Assembly: GCA_023639215.1 (NCBI GenBank)
Contig: CP097899.1
Span: 2,481,001-2,545,000 of the forward strand
DNA length: 64,000 bases
Origin: Candidatus Pristimantibacillus lignocellulolyticus
GTDB taxonomy: Bacteria > Bacillota > Bacilli > Paenibacillales > Paenibacillaceae
Direction: 5' to 3'
The stretch's first letter is position 1, and every line of letters starts with the position of its first letter. A program made the translations under genes and the position numbers. The notes under the pieces are model-generated. The model did no database searches. It saw only the letters and a list, made by a program, of their open reading frames with translations, and was not told where the DNA came from. Shown piece by piece: positions 9,695 to 18,586 of this stretch.

Positions 9695-9798
9695 TCCGAT
9701 ACACTTAATAGATATTGGATAATAGTTCATACTTCCGTTGTTCTTTTCATTAAAGTGAAGGATAACGAATAGGTAGTGAAGAGTTTAGGGGTGGAAAA

Positions 9799-10443
9799 TT
9801 GGCTAATACGCATACCTATTCGAAAGGTGAAGAAATTGCTAATGCAATAACTCACGGAATTGGTGCATTATTGAGCATCGCAGCATTAGTTATTTTAATT
9901 GTGTTTGCTGCGTTGAAGGGAACGGCTTTGCACGTAGTAAGTTTTTCGATTTATGGTTCATCCATGCTGCTATTATATATAGCATCTACGCTAGTACACA
10001 GCTTCCCAGAAGGAAAGGCAAAGAGAGTGTTTGAATCATTAGATCATTCATGCATATATATTTTCATTGCGGGTACGTATACTCCCATCTTGTTTCATAC
10101 GGTCCAAGGGACTCTTGGTTGGGTGCTATTTGGAGTTGTATGGGGAATTACGGTAGTAGGTATCGTGTTCAAATCAATGTTCGCTAATCGTTTCTTATTT
10201 ACCTCTACCATTCTTTATATATTAATGGGTTGGTGTATCGTTTTTGCTTGGAAGCCACTAACTGCTAATTTAGCAGCTGAAGGAATCACTTTATTGGTCG
10301 TAGGCGGGATTCTATACACTGTAGGAACTGTGTTTTACATGTGGCGTAGCTTTCCTTATCATCATGCAGTATGGCATCTATTTGTACTTGCTGGTTCGAT
10401 TGTCCATTTCTTTGCAATTTTCCTATATATTTTACCGGCTTAA
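9799..10443 (+). CDS. trhA: hemolysin III / PAQR-family membrane protein TrhA
   Basis: A 214-residue protein with seven hydrophobic segments and the conserved PAQR residues: EEIANAITHGIG near the N-terminus, SLDHSCIYIFIAGTYTP in the middle and WHLFVLAGSIVHFFA at the end, containing the putative metal-binding His residues. Bacterial PAQR proteins are linked to membrane homeostasis. It starts with TTG behind AGGGGTGG. Its last 4 bases overlap the end of the convergent lipase gene. Confidence 0.9.
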   Translation: MANTHTYSKGEEIANAITHGIGALLSIAALVILIVFAALKGTALHVVSFSIYGSSMLLLYIASTLVHSFPEGKAKRVFESLDHSCIYIFIAGTYTPILFHTVQGTLGWVLFGVVWGITVVGIVFKSMFANRFLFTSTILYILMGWCIVFAWKPLTANLAAEGITLLVVGGILYTVGTVFYMWRSFPYHHAVWHLFVLAGSIVHFFAIFLYILPA

Positions 10444-11258
10444 GTTATTTCAACATTAGGACAGAAACCTAGTGGTGATGCACAAATAGCTGAAGCGATT
10501 TGAGGCATATCTTCGGATAAATTATGGAAATAACTCGATAGCAGATGATTGGACGCTACTGAGCCTTGTCGGAATGTACGTTGAACTTCGCCTTTCACAT
10601 GTAGATAGAAATAAGTTTCCTCAGTTTGTGGTGAATGATAGACTAGTGTAGGTAAATGTGGAACGATATCGAATTTGTTCTGTATTCTCCAGTGAATGGG
10701 AACTGTAGAGTTATAAGATTTAACAAATGTAGGATCTCCAACTCTAGGTGCACCAAATGTATAAACGATTGGGCTGTTAAAGTTAGAATTAGTAGCAATA
10801 TCAATGGCTGCTAGTGTCGCTAACGCTCCGCCTAGACTATGCCCAGTAATGAACAGTGGTAATTCGGGTTGCAGTAAAGTTAACATTCGAAATATTTGCT
10901 CACGAAGAGCTAAATAAATGTCGGTAAATCCTTTATGGGTATTGCCGACATTTTTTGTTGGTGTAAACTCCATTTGTTGTGCTTTAAAGTCATAGGCCCA
11001 GTCCAAGGCAGTACTCGTACCACGAAATGCTAAAATAGAATATCGCTTAGAAGTGATGATAAAACCATAACGATCATTTTCAATTCCCATATCTGATGTA
11101 CTGATCGCCCCAACGAGTCTGTATTCATCAGGAATAACAAAGAGTCCTGTTTCTTTGTTTGTAAATTGCACATGTGTTTGTCCGCAAATGGCTGCAAGAA
11201 ATAATGCGCTTGGTAGATCAGGCTCTTGCACTTGTGCTTGTAGCTGTAGTCTACTCAT
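10440..11258 (-). CDS. class 3 lipase-like hydrolase
   Basis: A 272-residue protein of the fungal-type (class 3) lipase family. It has FRGT (79-82) for the oxyanion region, the elbow TGHSLGGALA (Ser141), VYTFGAPRVGDPTF, a probable catalytic Asp197 in NKFDIVPHLP, and a C-terminal His. No signal peptide is evident, so it may act inside the cell. GGAGG precedes the start. The 3' end overlaps the convergent trhA stop by 4 bp, with no separate terminator between them. Confidence 0.85.
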   Translation of the reverse strand: MSRLQLQAQVQEPDLPSALFLAAICGQTHVQFTNKETGLFVIPDEYRLVGAISTSDMGIENDRYGFIITSKRYSILAFRGTSTALDWAYDFKAQQMEFTPTKNVGNTHKGFTDIYLALREQIFRMLTLLQPELPLFITGHSLGGALATLAAIDIATNSNFNSPIVYTFGAPRVGDPTFVKSYNSTVPIHWRIQNKFDIVPHLPTLVYHSPQTEETYFYLHVKGEVQRTFRQGSVASNHLLSSYFHNLSEDMPQIASAICASPLGFCPNVEIT

Positions 11259-11434
11259 ATTTAATTACCTCCGATTCTAAGGAGTAAGTATTCTTTATAG
11301 TATGTAAGGAGGTAACAATGGGTAACTGCACAGACAAAAGAATACACAACATTCAGACAAAGTGATAATATATGAACACATAGAGGTAATATTGAGTACG
11401 AAAAGATTAAAACTATGTTCGGGAGGAATTTAAT

Positions 11435-12406
11435 ATGTCATTAAACGTAGGTATCATCGGTACTGGTTGGTTTGCTGATAAACACGCGCATTTATTATAT
11501 GGACAAGAAGGTGTAAAAGTTACTGCAATAGCAGGCAGTTCTCAAAAGAAAGCTGATCAATTCGCTAGTAACTTTAACGATGCGAAGGGATACGACAATG
11601 TAGATGATATGCTTGATGCAGGTGAATTAGATGCTGTATACATATGTACTCCGCCATTTGCACATGGACATTTTGAGCAATCATTGATCGAGCGGAATAT
11701 TCCTTTCCTAGTAGAAAAACCTCTTTCATCTGAAGCAGGCCTACCAAAGCAATTGCTCCAGCAGATCGAAGACAAACAATTAATTACATCAGTTGGTTAT
11801 CATTTTAGATATATGGACAGTGCACTAAAAGCTAAGCAGTTACTTGCTGAACGAAATATTGCGGTATCACTAGGATATTGGATGGGTGATGCTCCAGGCG
11901 GTACATGGTGGCGTAGACAAGAACTTTCTGGTGGTCAATTTGTGGAACAAACGACGCATATCGTTGATTTATTACGTTATCTTGTAGGTGAGGTAACGGA
12001 AGTCTATGCAGCTTATAGTGAAGGGATTTTATCTAAACAGGATTCTAAGGCAAATGTAGCAGATGCCGGCACTGTAACATTGAAGTTGAGTAATGGTACA
12101 ATCGCAACGATTAGTAATACATGTATTGTTCCTGCAGGTCACGAGAGTGGTCTACATATTTATACAAATGCTGGTAAATTAGAAATAGGTCATGGTGGCG
12201 TGAAAGATATTACTACAGCATCAACAACGGTGTATCACAATCAAAGTAATCCCTATGAGAACGAAGCTATAGCATTTTTACACGCTGTTCGTACAGGTGA
12301 TGTTTCACTTATTCGTTCTAATTATAGTGATGCATATCGCACTCACCAAGTAACTATGGCTGCAAATGAGTCTGCTTCAACTGGTCAAGTGATCAAATTA
12401 GTCTAA
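11435..12406 (+). CDS. Gfo/Idh/MocA-family NAD(P)-dependent oxidoreductase
   Basis: A 323-residue dehydrogenase. The N-terminal Rossmann fold has GIIGTGWFADKH (6-17), followed by YICTPPFAHGHF and the catalytic-lysine motif EKPLSS (94-99). The C-terminal part holds GGQFVEQTTHIVDLLRYL, usual for sugar or inositol dehydrogenases. It is flanked by terminators and not joined to a sugar operon, so the substrate is open. GGGAGG precedes the ATG. Confidence 0.88.
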   Translation: MSLNVGIIGTGWFADKHAHLLYGQEGVKVTAIAGSSQKKADQFASNFNDAKGYDNVDDMLDAGELDAVYICTPPFAHGHFEQSLIERNIPFLVEKPLSSEAGLPKQLLQQIEDKQLITSVGYHFRYMDSALKAKQLLAERNIAVSLGYWMGDAPGGTWWRRQELSGGQFVEQTTHIVDLLRYLVGEVTEVYAAYSEGILSKQDSKANVADAGTVTLKLSNGTIATISNTCIVPAGHESGLHIYTNAGKLEIGHGGVKDITTASTTVYHNQSNPYENEAIAFLHAVRTGDVSLIRSNYSDAYRTHQVTMAANESASTGQVIKLV

Positions 12407-12419
12407 TGTAGAATGTATA

Positions 12420-12459
12420 AAAAGGGTCAATCTAAAGTCGTTTAGATTGACCCTTTTGT
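12420..12459. terminator. bidirectional intrinsic terminator
   Basis: AAAGGGTCAATCTAAA (12421-12436) pairs with TTTAGATTGACCCTTT (12441-12456), with T-rich flanks in both directions, between convergent genes. Confidence 0.88.
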
Positions 12460-12463
12460 TCAT

Positions 12464-13633
12464 CTATCGAAGTTTCCTAGAAGGTAATGGCTTATCATTG
12501 GCATATTCGGTAACAACTGATTCCAAGTTTCCAAGGTTCTTTTCTTTTTTATTACGCGATTTCCGAGAAGGTAGTTGAGAAAACTCCTCTAGTTCTAACG
12601 GTTTAAGTATATTTATGCTTAGCTTAGAAAGTTGCTTGCTTTTTTTGCGATGCATAAGAATATCACCTGTCCAACCACGTTTCCATAGTAGGAAGTATAT
12701 AAAACTGGTAATAATTAAGATTGCACCTAATGTATATAGAAAACCAAGAGGTTCATTTTTGAATGGTAACCATATAAAATTGCTACCCCAAATAGCTCCA
12801 AATAACGTAATAGGTAAGCAAATAACAGTAAAAATAGTTAAGGTTCTAATGATCTCATTTCCTCTAAAATTAGAAAGAGCATCATCAACGGAGATGAGGG
12901 TATCAATTTCCATAGCATAGTGCTTTAATAAACTATCAATGCGGTTAAATCGATGCTGTATTCGGATATAGCTAGCTGAAGCAGTAAGTGTATCTAGGAA
13001 AGCTTCTTTTGCTAATCCTTCTACCTCACGAATAGGTAAATATAAATGGCTGTAATGTAGAAGTTCATATCTTCGTTCAATAATATCATCTAATAAATCT
13101 TTACGGTTTCGTTCACGCATATCCAATTCTAATTGCCCTAATCGTTCTTCGAATTGGTCTAAGCCAATATCTAAGCTTTCAAGTAGAATACCAATCATAC
13201 AAAAGAAAGCCTCAGGGGCACTATGACACTGTTCATAGAGAGGAAGATGATCTAAGTTTTGTAATCGTAGTGGAATTCTTGTATCTGTTTGCATCGTAAT
13301 CAATTTATTAGAAGATAACCAGAAGTGAAAAGGAGCAATATCTTTCGTATCCTCAGACAACTGAATAAGTATCGTACCATGAACAACAACTCCATGATTT
13401 TCAACATGTTGCATAACGATATTGTTAGTGATCCGATCATAACTTGATTCGATCCACTGGGATACATCAGGATGTGTTCGCATTAATTCATATTTTTCAC
13501 CAGAAAAGCGTTTGTCTTCTTTTATTTTATTAGACTCAAATTTAATTTGAGGCTCATGAGTTAATGGTTTATGTTGAAGCTGCAGAACATGCCATTCCCA
13601 GCCCGTCATATAACGAAGATTTCGATGGATCAA
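12464..13633 (-). CDS. CorA-superfamily divalent-cation channel with GSN in place of GMN
   Basis: A 389-residue protein: a cytoplasmic N-terminal domain (1-175), a long stalk helix (about 180-262), TM1 at about 264-281 and TM2 at about 298-316. This is CorA/ZntB topology. After TM1, where CorA has the selectivity motif GMN, this protein reads GSN (283-285, AIWGSNFIW). It also has a basic tail of about 70 residues beyond TM2, where CorA normally ends after a few residues. The start is TTG behind GGGGGAGG. Transported ion and activity are uncertain. Confidence 0.82.
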   Translation of the reverse strand: MIHRNLRYMTGWEWHVLQLQHKPLTHEPQIKFESNKIKEDKRFSGEKYELMRTHPDVSQWIESSYDRITNNIVMQHVENHGVVVHGTILIQLSEDTKDIAPFHFWLSSNKLITMQTDTRIPLRLQNLDHLPLYEQCHSAPEAFFCMIGILLESLDIGLDQFEERLGQLELDMRERNRKDLLDDIIERRYELLHYSHLYLPIREVEGLAKEAFLDTLTASASYIRIQHRFNRIDSLLKHYAMEIDTLISVDDALSNFRGNEIIRTLTIFTVICLPITLFGAIWGSNFIWLPFKNEPLGFLYTLGAILIITSFIYFLLWKRGWTGDILMHRKKSKQLSKLSINILKPLELEEFSQLPSRKSRNKKEKNLGNLESVVTEYANDKPLPSRKLR

Positions 13634-13792
13634 ATGATCTGCCTCCCCCTTCTATATAGATCTTCTCTAAATTACATCATAACGTAATGATAAGTCCTAC
13701 ACAACCTAATCGAACAAAATATACAATCTTAGAATAAATCTCTAAAGTTTCGACATTTTGAGTGATTGTTTCCTCTTTGGGGAATAGTAGTT

Positions 13793-13875
13793 AATAAAAA
13801 GTTAGGCCTATGCTTTCGATGCTACTTTTTATTTGCAAGAAGCATATTAGATAGTTAATAAAAAGTTTTAGGAGG
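13793..13875 (+). promoter_or_regulatory. recurrent structured 5' leader, copy B (YflT-like gene)
   Basis: Stem a: ATGCTTTC (13810-13817) with GAAGCAT (13839-13845), one bulged T. Stem b: ACTTTTTATT (13824-13833) with AATAAAAAGT (13857-13866). A second identical b' copy (13793-13802) lies upstream and could also pair with b. SD AGGAGG is at 13870-13875. Relative to copy A, C-to-T in b is matched by G-to-A in b'. Confidence 0.7.
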
Positions 13876-13884
13876 TTTTTTACT

Positions 13885-14397
13885 TTGATTAGTCAAGTAT
13901 TATTGTTTCAAAGTCAGCATGAGGTAGCAGAAGCACTGCAAAAACTAGAGGCTAATGGATTTGCGAAAGATCGTCTAAAAATTTTGGTGAAGGATTTGGA
14001 ACATAGCAAACTACTCAATGCAGAGACATCGATTCACATTGATCTGCTTTCTGAAATTGCATCTGCTAATTCAAATGGAGATAGTGATAACGAAAATATC
14101 TTTATTACTCCATTTTTTGTTTCACAAGCTTCAATGCAAATACCAGTGAATGGGATGCCGGGTGTAATCGTTGGTGACTCTAATGAGCAGCATGGTATGG
14201 AAGCACTGCTTGCCTATGGTCTGAATGAAAGTGTAGCTAGTACTTGTTTGCATGCATTACGACAGGGGCAGTTTTTATTATGTATTAACAATGAAGCTGT
14301 CGAAAGCTCATTGTTTGATAGTTTGTACATGTCTTTCTCAGACAATGACGACTGGATTCCCGATACGAATGCAGTGCAAATATTGAATAATCTATAG
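13885..14397 (+). CDS. YflT-like (general stress protein 17M domain) protein
   Basis: A 170-residue soluble acidic protein starting with TTG. The N-terminal segment VLLFQSQHEVAEALQKLEANGFAK and the later YGLNESVASTCLHALRQGQFLL match the helix-strand pattern of the YflT/GSP17M fold (PF11181) found in general stress proteins. The central part is Ser/Asn/Asp-rich. Function is unknown. It is transcribed from leader copy B and followed by a long hairpin, so probably monocistronic. The family call is from pattern only. Confidence 0.6.
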   Translation: MISQVLLFQSQHEVAEALQKLEANGFAKDRLKILVKDLEHSKLLNAETSIHIDLLSEIASANSNGDSDNENIFITPFFVSQASMQIPVNGMPGVIVGDSNEQHGMEALLAYGLNESVASTCLHALRQGQFLLCINNEAVESSLFDSLYMSFSDNDDWIPDTNAVQILNNL

Positions 14398-14407
14398 TTA
14401 AGCCAAG

Positions 14408-14441
14408 TTCGTCGTATATTCGATGTCGAATATACGACGAA
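14408..14441. terminator. 16-bp perfect hairpin after YflT-like gene
   Basis: TTCGTCGTATATTCGA (14408-14423) pairs fully with TCGAATATACGACGAA (14426-14441) around a TG loop. No T run follows, so it may stabilise the 3' end rather than terminate, or belong to the adjoining repeat. Confidence 0.5.
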
Positions 14442-14738
14442 GTCGATCATCGTTATCAAAGCTTGCAGTTGGAACTAACTAATTCAAATGAAGGTTTTGA
14501 ACTACCTAATTTCAATGAAAGTTCATAAAGCGGGCTTTCAGAACCGAGAAGATGGAGCGCTACTTGCGGAAAGAGGAAACGCAAGTGTACGTAATCGGTA
14601 CACGCGTACCTACAATGTTTCTGCAAGAAACATACATCGGAAGCCTTTACTTTACTTCCCTAGTTCGCTTCATATTCAATGTCGACTAAACTACGTTAGC
14701 CAAGTCATCGTTATCAAAGTCCTCTTTTTGAACTACCT
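14442..14738 (-). repeat. intergenic repeat element (R2), full length plus partial copy
   Basis: Read on the minus strand, the main copy (about 14508-14738) begins right after the stop of the FAD oxidase gene with GTAGTTCAAAAAG. It contains GATAACGATGACTTGGC, GACATTGAATATGAAGCGAA, a GGTACGCGTGTACC palindrome and a segment almost identical to 36463-36525. It ends CCGCTTTATGAAC near 14508-14530. A partial second copy fills 14442-14507. No credible gene lies in this stretch. Confidence 0.75.
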
Positions 14739-15965
14739 CTAACGGTCGAGCTTCACAATATCTGCTAGATCATCCATCGCCCCCGACCCACAAATCATGT
14801 TCGTTAATAATTCTGCTCCGAGCATACTTGAGACAGTGCCGTTTCCGCCATAACCAAGGATATACATAATGTGCTGATCATCAGGATCTACACCGAGATA
14901 AGGAAGTTGATCAGCAGTTTCTGCAAATGTGGCATTCCAACTATAGTCAATCTGGAGATCATATTCCGGAAATAGTTTGCGTAACTCATCTAACAATTTA
15001 TCATTAAGTGCTTCTACAGATGCGACATTATGATTGGGAGTTTGAATAGTTTCATCCAGTCCACCAACAATAATTCTATTGTCTACCGTCGTTCGCAAAT
15101 ACAAATAAGGACGAGCAGTTTCCCAAAGCATATATTTTTCATACCAACTCGATAGATCGTCAACAGGGTTTGATACAATAACATAAGAACGATTCAATAT
15201 CGGTTGAAAGAGCTTTTGGTGGAGTTGTTCAGGCTGATAACCAATGGCATAAACGATGTATTCAGACTGCACTATATAGTTATTATTAACGGTAATTCGA
15301 TAGGAGCCATTAGATAAGCGTTCATGATCACTAACTAATGATTTCTCATACAAATGACAGCCCTCTTCCGTTAAGTATTGTGCAAGACTTAACACAAATA
15401 GATGAGGATTAACTTCGGCATCGCCATGTGTCACTAATCCAGTACCTTTTGAGAAAGGGAATTGTTGCTCTATTTGATGACTTCCCCATAACTCACATGG
15501 CAATTCCAAACTTAGCAAAGCTTCATATTCTTGTTGTAATTTAATGATGTCCTCATCAGTAGAACTAAATTGCATACTTGTCCGTGAACGGAAGTGTGCA
15601 TCACCAACATGTTTTTGAAGATTTGAAGCGATATGCTTTAACTGGTCTAACGCTCGATAACAATATCGATAAAATGTATCTGCCTTTTCACGACCTATGG
15701 CACTTCGTAACTCACTTAACATAATATCATTGCAATATTGTAATAAACCTGTACTAGCTAATGAACTACCTTCAGCAATCTGATCTCCTTCGAGAAGTAT
15801 AAAATCGATACCTTGTTCATGAAGCATATAAGCCATTAACAGGCCTGACATACCACCGCCAACGATAAGTACCTTTGTTGTTAAGTCTTTATTTAATGTT
15901 GACCATTCTGTTTTTTTAGTATGAAACGTATTCCAATAATAATTCCCGGTATGAAGCTCCTTCAT
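14739..15965 (-). CDS. FAD-dependent oxidoreductase (DAO / PuuB-like)
   Basis: A 408-residue flavoenzyme. The dinucleotide-binding motif VLIVGGGMSG (32-41) and Glu59 at the end of the second strand bind FAD. STGLLQY and a C-terminal YLGVDPDDQHIMYILGYGGNG are characteristic of D-amino-acid/glycine/gamma-glutamylputrescine oxidases. Start 15965 has GAGGTG at good spacing; an ATG at 15995 overlapping the upstream stop (TAATG) is the alternative. It lies downstream of an AraC gene in the same direction. The amine substrate is not determinable. Confidence 0.82.
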   Translation of the reverse strand: MKELHTGNYYWNTFHTKKTEWSTLNKDLTTKVLIVGGGMSGLLMAYMLHEQGIDFILLEGDQIAEGSSLASTGLLQYCNDIMLSELRSAIGREKADTFYRYCYRALDQLKHIASNLQKHVGDAHFRSRTSMQFSSTDEDIIKLQQEYEALLSLELPCELWGSHQIEQQFPFSKGTGLVTHGDAEVNPHLFVLSLAQYLTEEGCHLYEKSLVSDHERLSNGSYRITVNNNYIVQSEYIVYAIGYQPEQLHQKLFQPILNRSYVIVSNPVDDLSSWYEKYMLWETARPYLYLRTTVDNRIIVGGLDETIQTPNHNVASVEALNDKLLDELRKLFPEYDLQIDYSWNATFAETADQLPYLGVDPDDQHIMYILGYGGNGTVSSMLGAELLTNMICGSGAMDDLADIVKLDR

Positions 15966-15994
15966 AATATTCACCTCGGAACTTAGTATATCCA

Positions 15995-16918
15995 TTATTT
16001 CATTCGCTCAATGATATGTTTGCGATATGAAGTAGGAGATTGATGGTAAAGTTTTTTGAATTGTTTTGAGAAGTATAGAGCATCTTGAATACCTACCGAA
16101 GCAGAAACTTGCTCAATCGTTAATTCTGTTCTTTCTCTAAGCATTCTCCTTGCATTATCTAGTCGTAACTGTAACAAAAAAGTACTAGGAGTAACGCCGA
16201 TTTTTTGTTTGAATATACGGGAAAGATAAGCTCGATTGTATCCAAGTGCTTCTGCCATATGTTCAATGGAGACTGGATGTGTATATTGAGTTGTTAAGTA
16301 ATGGACCATTTGGTTATGCAACTGATGTTCATTCGCATGTTGTCGATGCAAGTAATAATCTGAAGGTTGTTGTGCCCTGCCATATTCAGTCATGATCATA
16401 TGAAGTAAACCAGAGGCGTATATGGATGAAGTAGGGTGGTTGAAGCGGAACGCTTCTAATATATCTTGATAATAGCTCCCTACTGGTTCAAGTGGAACGC
16501 TAGTCATTACTTCACGACCAGATACGAAGCCAGCCAACGTTATGAGATGTTCTACTTGCTCACCACGAAAAGCGACCCAGCGATAGTGCCAAGGATCATG
16601 ATTGTCGGATTCATAGGAAATTAATTCATTAGGGCGAATAAGAAAGGTATCCCCTGCATGTAATTCGTAACGCTTATGCTCTGTAGTAAAGCTTCCACTA
16701 CCTGATAGGACCACATGCATGAGATAAAAGTCATATACTTTTGGACCAAGTCGATGATTAGGTTTCGTATGACTTTCACCTGCAAACAACACATGAAGCC
16801 ATTGTTTGTTAGGTTCTGTCATATTAGGATTAGAAGCTACACGATACGATTCTTTCGTAGATTCATCGTCTGCGTAATGTTGGTTTGACTTCAGCAGTTC
16901 ATGAGAGGGATTCTCCAT
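15995..16918 (-). CDS. AraC-family regulator with cupin sensor domain
   Basis: A 307-residue transcription factor. The N-terminal cupin part has VYDFYLMHVVLSGSGSF and HAGDTFLIRPNELISYE, the usual sugar-binding barrel. The C-terminal AraC double HTH (about 205-305) has IEHMAEALGYNRAYLSRIFK and SPTSYRK. The start at 16918 follows AGGATAGGTG; an upstream ATG (16966) is less likely. Divergent from galK by about 160 bp, so a probable regulator of galKET; it is followed by the FAD oxidase gene. Confidence 0.87.
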   Translation of the reverse strand: MENPSHELLKSNQHYADDESTKESYRVASNPNMTEPNKQWLHVLFAGESHTKPNHRLGPKVYDFYLMHVVLSGSGSFTTEHKRYELHAGDTFLIRPNELISYESDNHDPWHYRWVAFRGEQVEHLITLAGFVSGREVMTSVPLEPVGSYYQDILEAFRFNHPTSSIYASGLLHMIMTEYGRAQQPSDYYLHRQHANEHQLHNQMVHYLTTQYTHPVSIEHMAEALGYNRAYLSRIFKQKIGVTPSTFLLQLRLDNARRMLRERTELTIEQVSASVGIQDALYFSKQFKKLYHQSPTSYRKHIIERMK

Positions 16919-17014
16919 AAATTCACCTATCCTTTCTTGTTTTAGTTTATCATGTAATAAGTACAAAAGTCACATTAATCCATATAGATTTCACTTACCA
17001 CCATTTTGTTAGTA

Positions 17015-17043
17015 TTGAAACTACTATATACTGAATGCAATAT
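17015..17043 (+). promoter_or_regulatory. putative sigma-A promoter of galK
   Basis: TTGAAA (17015-17020), 17-bp spacer, CAATAT (17038-17043), about 38 bp upstream of the galK start. The -10 box is imperfect, which fits an activator-dependent promoter. Confidence 0.45.
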
Positions 17044-17080
17044 CACTTAACAAATTTGATGAAAAAGGAATGTGATAACA

Positions 17081-18253
17081 ATGGCAAATATTCAACAACT
17101 TAAAGAACAATTTTTGCAACGCTTCGGAACTTCTAATGATGATATTAAAGTATTCCACGCTCCAGGTCGCGTTAACTTAATTGGTGAACATACAGATTAT
17201 AATGGTGGTTATGTTTTCCCAGCTGCCTTAACTTTTGGAACAACATTACTTGTACGTAAACGTGAAGATAAAGGTCTAGGTCTTGCATCTACAAACTTTG
17301 AAGAAACAAAAGTATTAAGTATCGAAAGCGTTGTTTTCGATGAAGCAGATGATTGGATGAACTATCCTAAAGGAATTGTTAATGAAATCCATCAAACGGG
17401 TGTCGTGTTCGGTTCTGGTTATGATCTTCTATTCCATGGTGAAATTCCTAATGGTGCTGGACTTTCTTCTTCTGCTTCGATTGAAGTAGTGACTGCTTTT
17501 GCTTTGTTAACATTAGAAAATCAACCGGTTGACACTGTGAAGATTGCTCTAATGTCTCAAAAATCAGAAAATGAATTCAATGGTGTACAATGCGGTATTA
17601 TGGATCAATTTGCAGTAGCTAATGGTAAAAAAGATCATGCGATTCTACTTATGTGCGATACGCTTGAATATGATCTTGTACCGTTTAACTCAGGTGAATA
17701 TAAATTAGTGATTGGAAATACGAATAAACGTCGTGGTCTAGTGGATTCTGCATATAACGAACGTCGTGCACAATGTGAGCAAGCTGTTCAAGATTTACGT
17801 GTTGACTATCCAGAATTAACATTGCTTGGTCAATTAAACATTGAGCAGTTCAATGCTTCGAAACATCTAATTAAGGATGAAATTGTAATGAAACGTGCGC
17901 AACATGTTGTAGAAGAGATTGATCGTGTACTTCAATCGATGACAGCATTAAAAGCAAATGATCTTGTTCTATTTGGTCAACTAATGAACGGTTCTCATGA
18001 TTCACTTCGTGATTTGTATGAAGTAACTGGTCATGAACTTGATTCACTTGTCGCAGCTGCTCGTAAAGTACCAGGCGTATTAGGTGCTCGTATGACAGGT
18101 GCTGGCTTCGGTGGATGCACGGTTTCCCTTGTTCATGAAGATTCTGTTGAGCTATTCAAAGAGCAAGTGGGTAGCGAATATACAGCTGAGACTGGGTTGG
18201 TAGCTGACTTCTATGTGTGCACAATCGGCAACGGCGTAGAGCAACTAGGGTAG
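17081..18253 (+). CDS. galK: galactokinase
   Basis: A 390-residue GHMP kinase that phosphorylates galactose to galactose-1-phosphate, first step of the Leloir pathway. The galactokinase signature GRVNLIGEHTDYNGGY is at 29-44, the ATP-binding loop PNGAGLSSSAS at about 123-133, and GARMTGAGFGGC lies near the C-terminus. The ATG at 17081 was chosen over a GTG at 17072, which would sit too close to AAGGAA. It is followed by a repeat element and then galE-galT, so galE may have its own leader or promoter. Confidence 0.96.
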   Translation: MANIQQLKEQFLQRFGTSNDDIKVFHAPGRVNLIGEHTDYNGGYVFPAALTFGTTLLVRKREDKGLGLASTNFEETKVLSIESVVFDEADDWMNYPKGIVNEIHQTGVVFGSGYDLLFHGEIPNGAGLSSSASIEVVTAFALLTLENQPVDTVKIALMSQKSENEFNGVQCGIMDQFAVANGKKDHAILLMCDTLEYDLVPFNSGEYKLVIGNTNKRRGLVDSAYNERRAQCEQAVQDLRVDYPELTLLGQLNIEQFNASKHLIKDEIVMKRAQHVVEEIDRVLQSMTALKANDLVLFGQLMNGSHDSLRDLYEVTGHELDSLVAAARKVPGVLGARMTGAGFGGCTVSLVHEDSVELFKEQVGSEYTAETGLVADFYVCTIGNGVEQLG

Positions 18254-18445
18254 TTCAAAAAGCGGATTTTGATATCGATGACTATGCTAATGTAGCGTAT
18301 TCGACATCGAATATGTCCCCCATCGAAAGCCTGCGTGTGCTCACGTACCAATTACGTACGCTGTGCTACTCGTTTTCGCTGTGGGTCATCTTCTCGAATC
18401 TGAAAGCCCACTTTTTGAACCTTCATTGTAAGTTAGTTCTAAAAA
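18247..18445 (+). repeat. intergenic repeat element (R3) directly after galK stop
   Basis: Starts at the galK stop codon with GTAGTTCAAAAAGCGG, continues with TTTTGATATCGATGAC and TTCGACATCGAATATG, has an internal GTACCAATTACGTACG segment like that of R5, and ends with GCCCACTTTTTGAACC. The ends are inverted repeats of each other (GTTCAAAAAGCGG versus CCCACTTTTTGAAC). Any reading frame across it is incidental. Confidence 0.75.
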
Positions 18446-18517
18446 GTTAGTTCAACAGCGAACTTAGATAACGCTGTTATCGCTGTTCTGAAATTAATCA
18501 GTACACAAAAAAGCAAT

Positions 18518-18578
18518 ATGCTTCCGATGTATTTTTAATAGCAAGATGCTATATCAAGAAGTAAACAAATTTTAGGAG
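18518..18578 (+). promoter_or_regulatory. degenerate structured 5' leader, copy C (galE)
   Basis: Stem a is recognisable: TGCTTC (18519-18524) with GAAGTA (18558-18563), one G-U. Stem b is weak (ATTTTTAATA against AAAT). TTTTAGGAG is the SD for galE. Weakest of the copies. Confidence 0.45.
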
Positions 18579-18586
18579 ATGATAAC

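Noticed and set aside
13793..13875. T-box or classical metabolite riboswitch as identity of the recurrent leader
   Set aside because: No T-box consensus, specifier or terminator/antiterminator pair is visible, and downstream genes share no metabolite pathway.
14488..14742. Open frame in the intergenic region after the YflT-like gene
   Set aside because: It is entirely within repeat R2, and homologous repeat copies do not keep the frame.
18217..18450. Open frame overlapping the galK end
   Set aside because: It lies mostly within repeat element R3 and lacks an SD; the frame is a by-product of the repeat.
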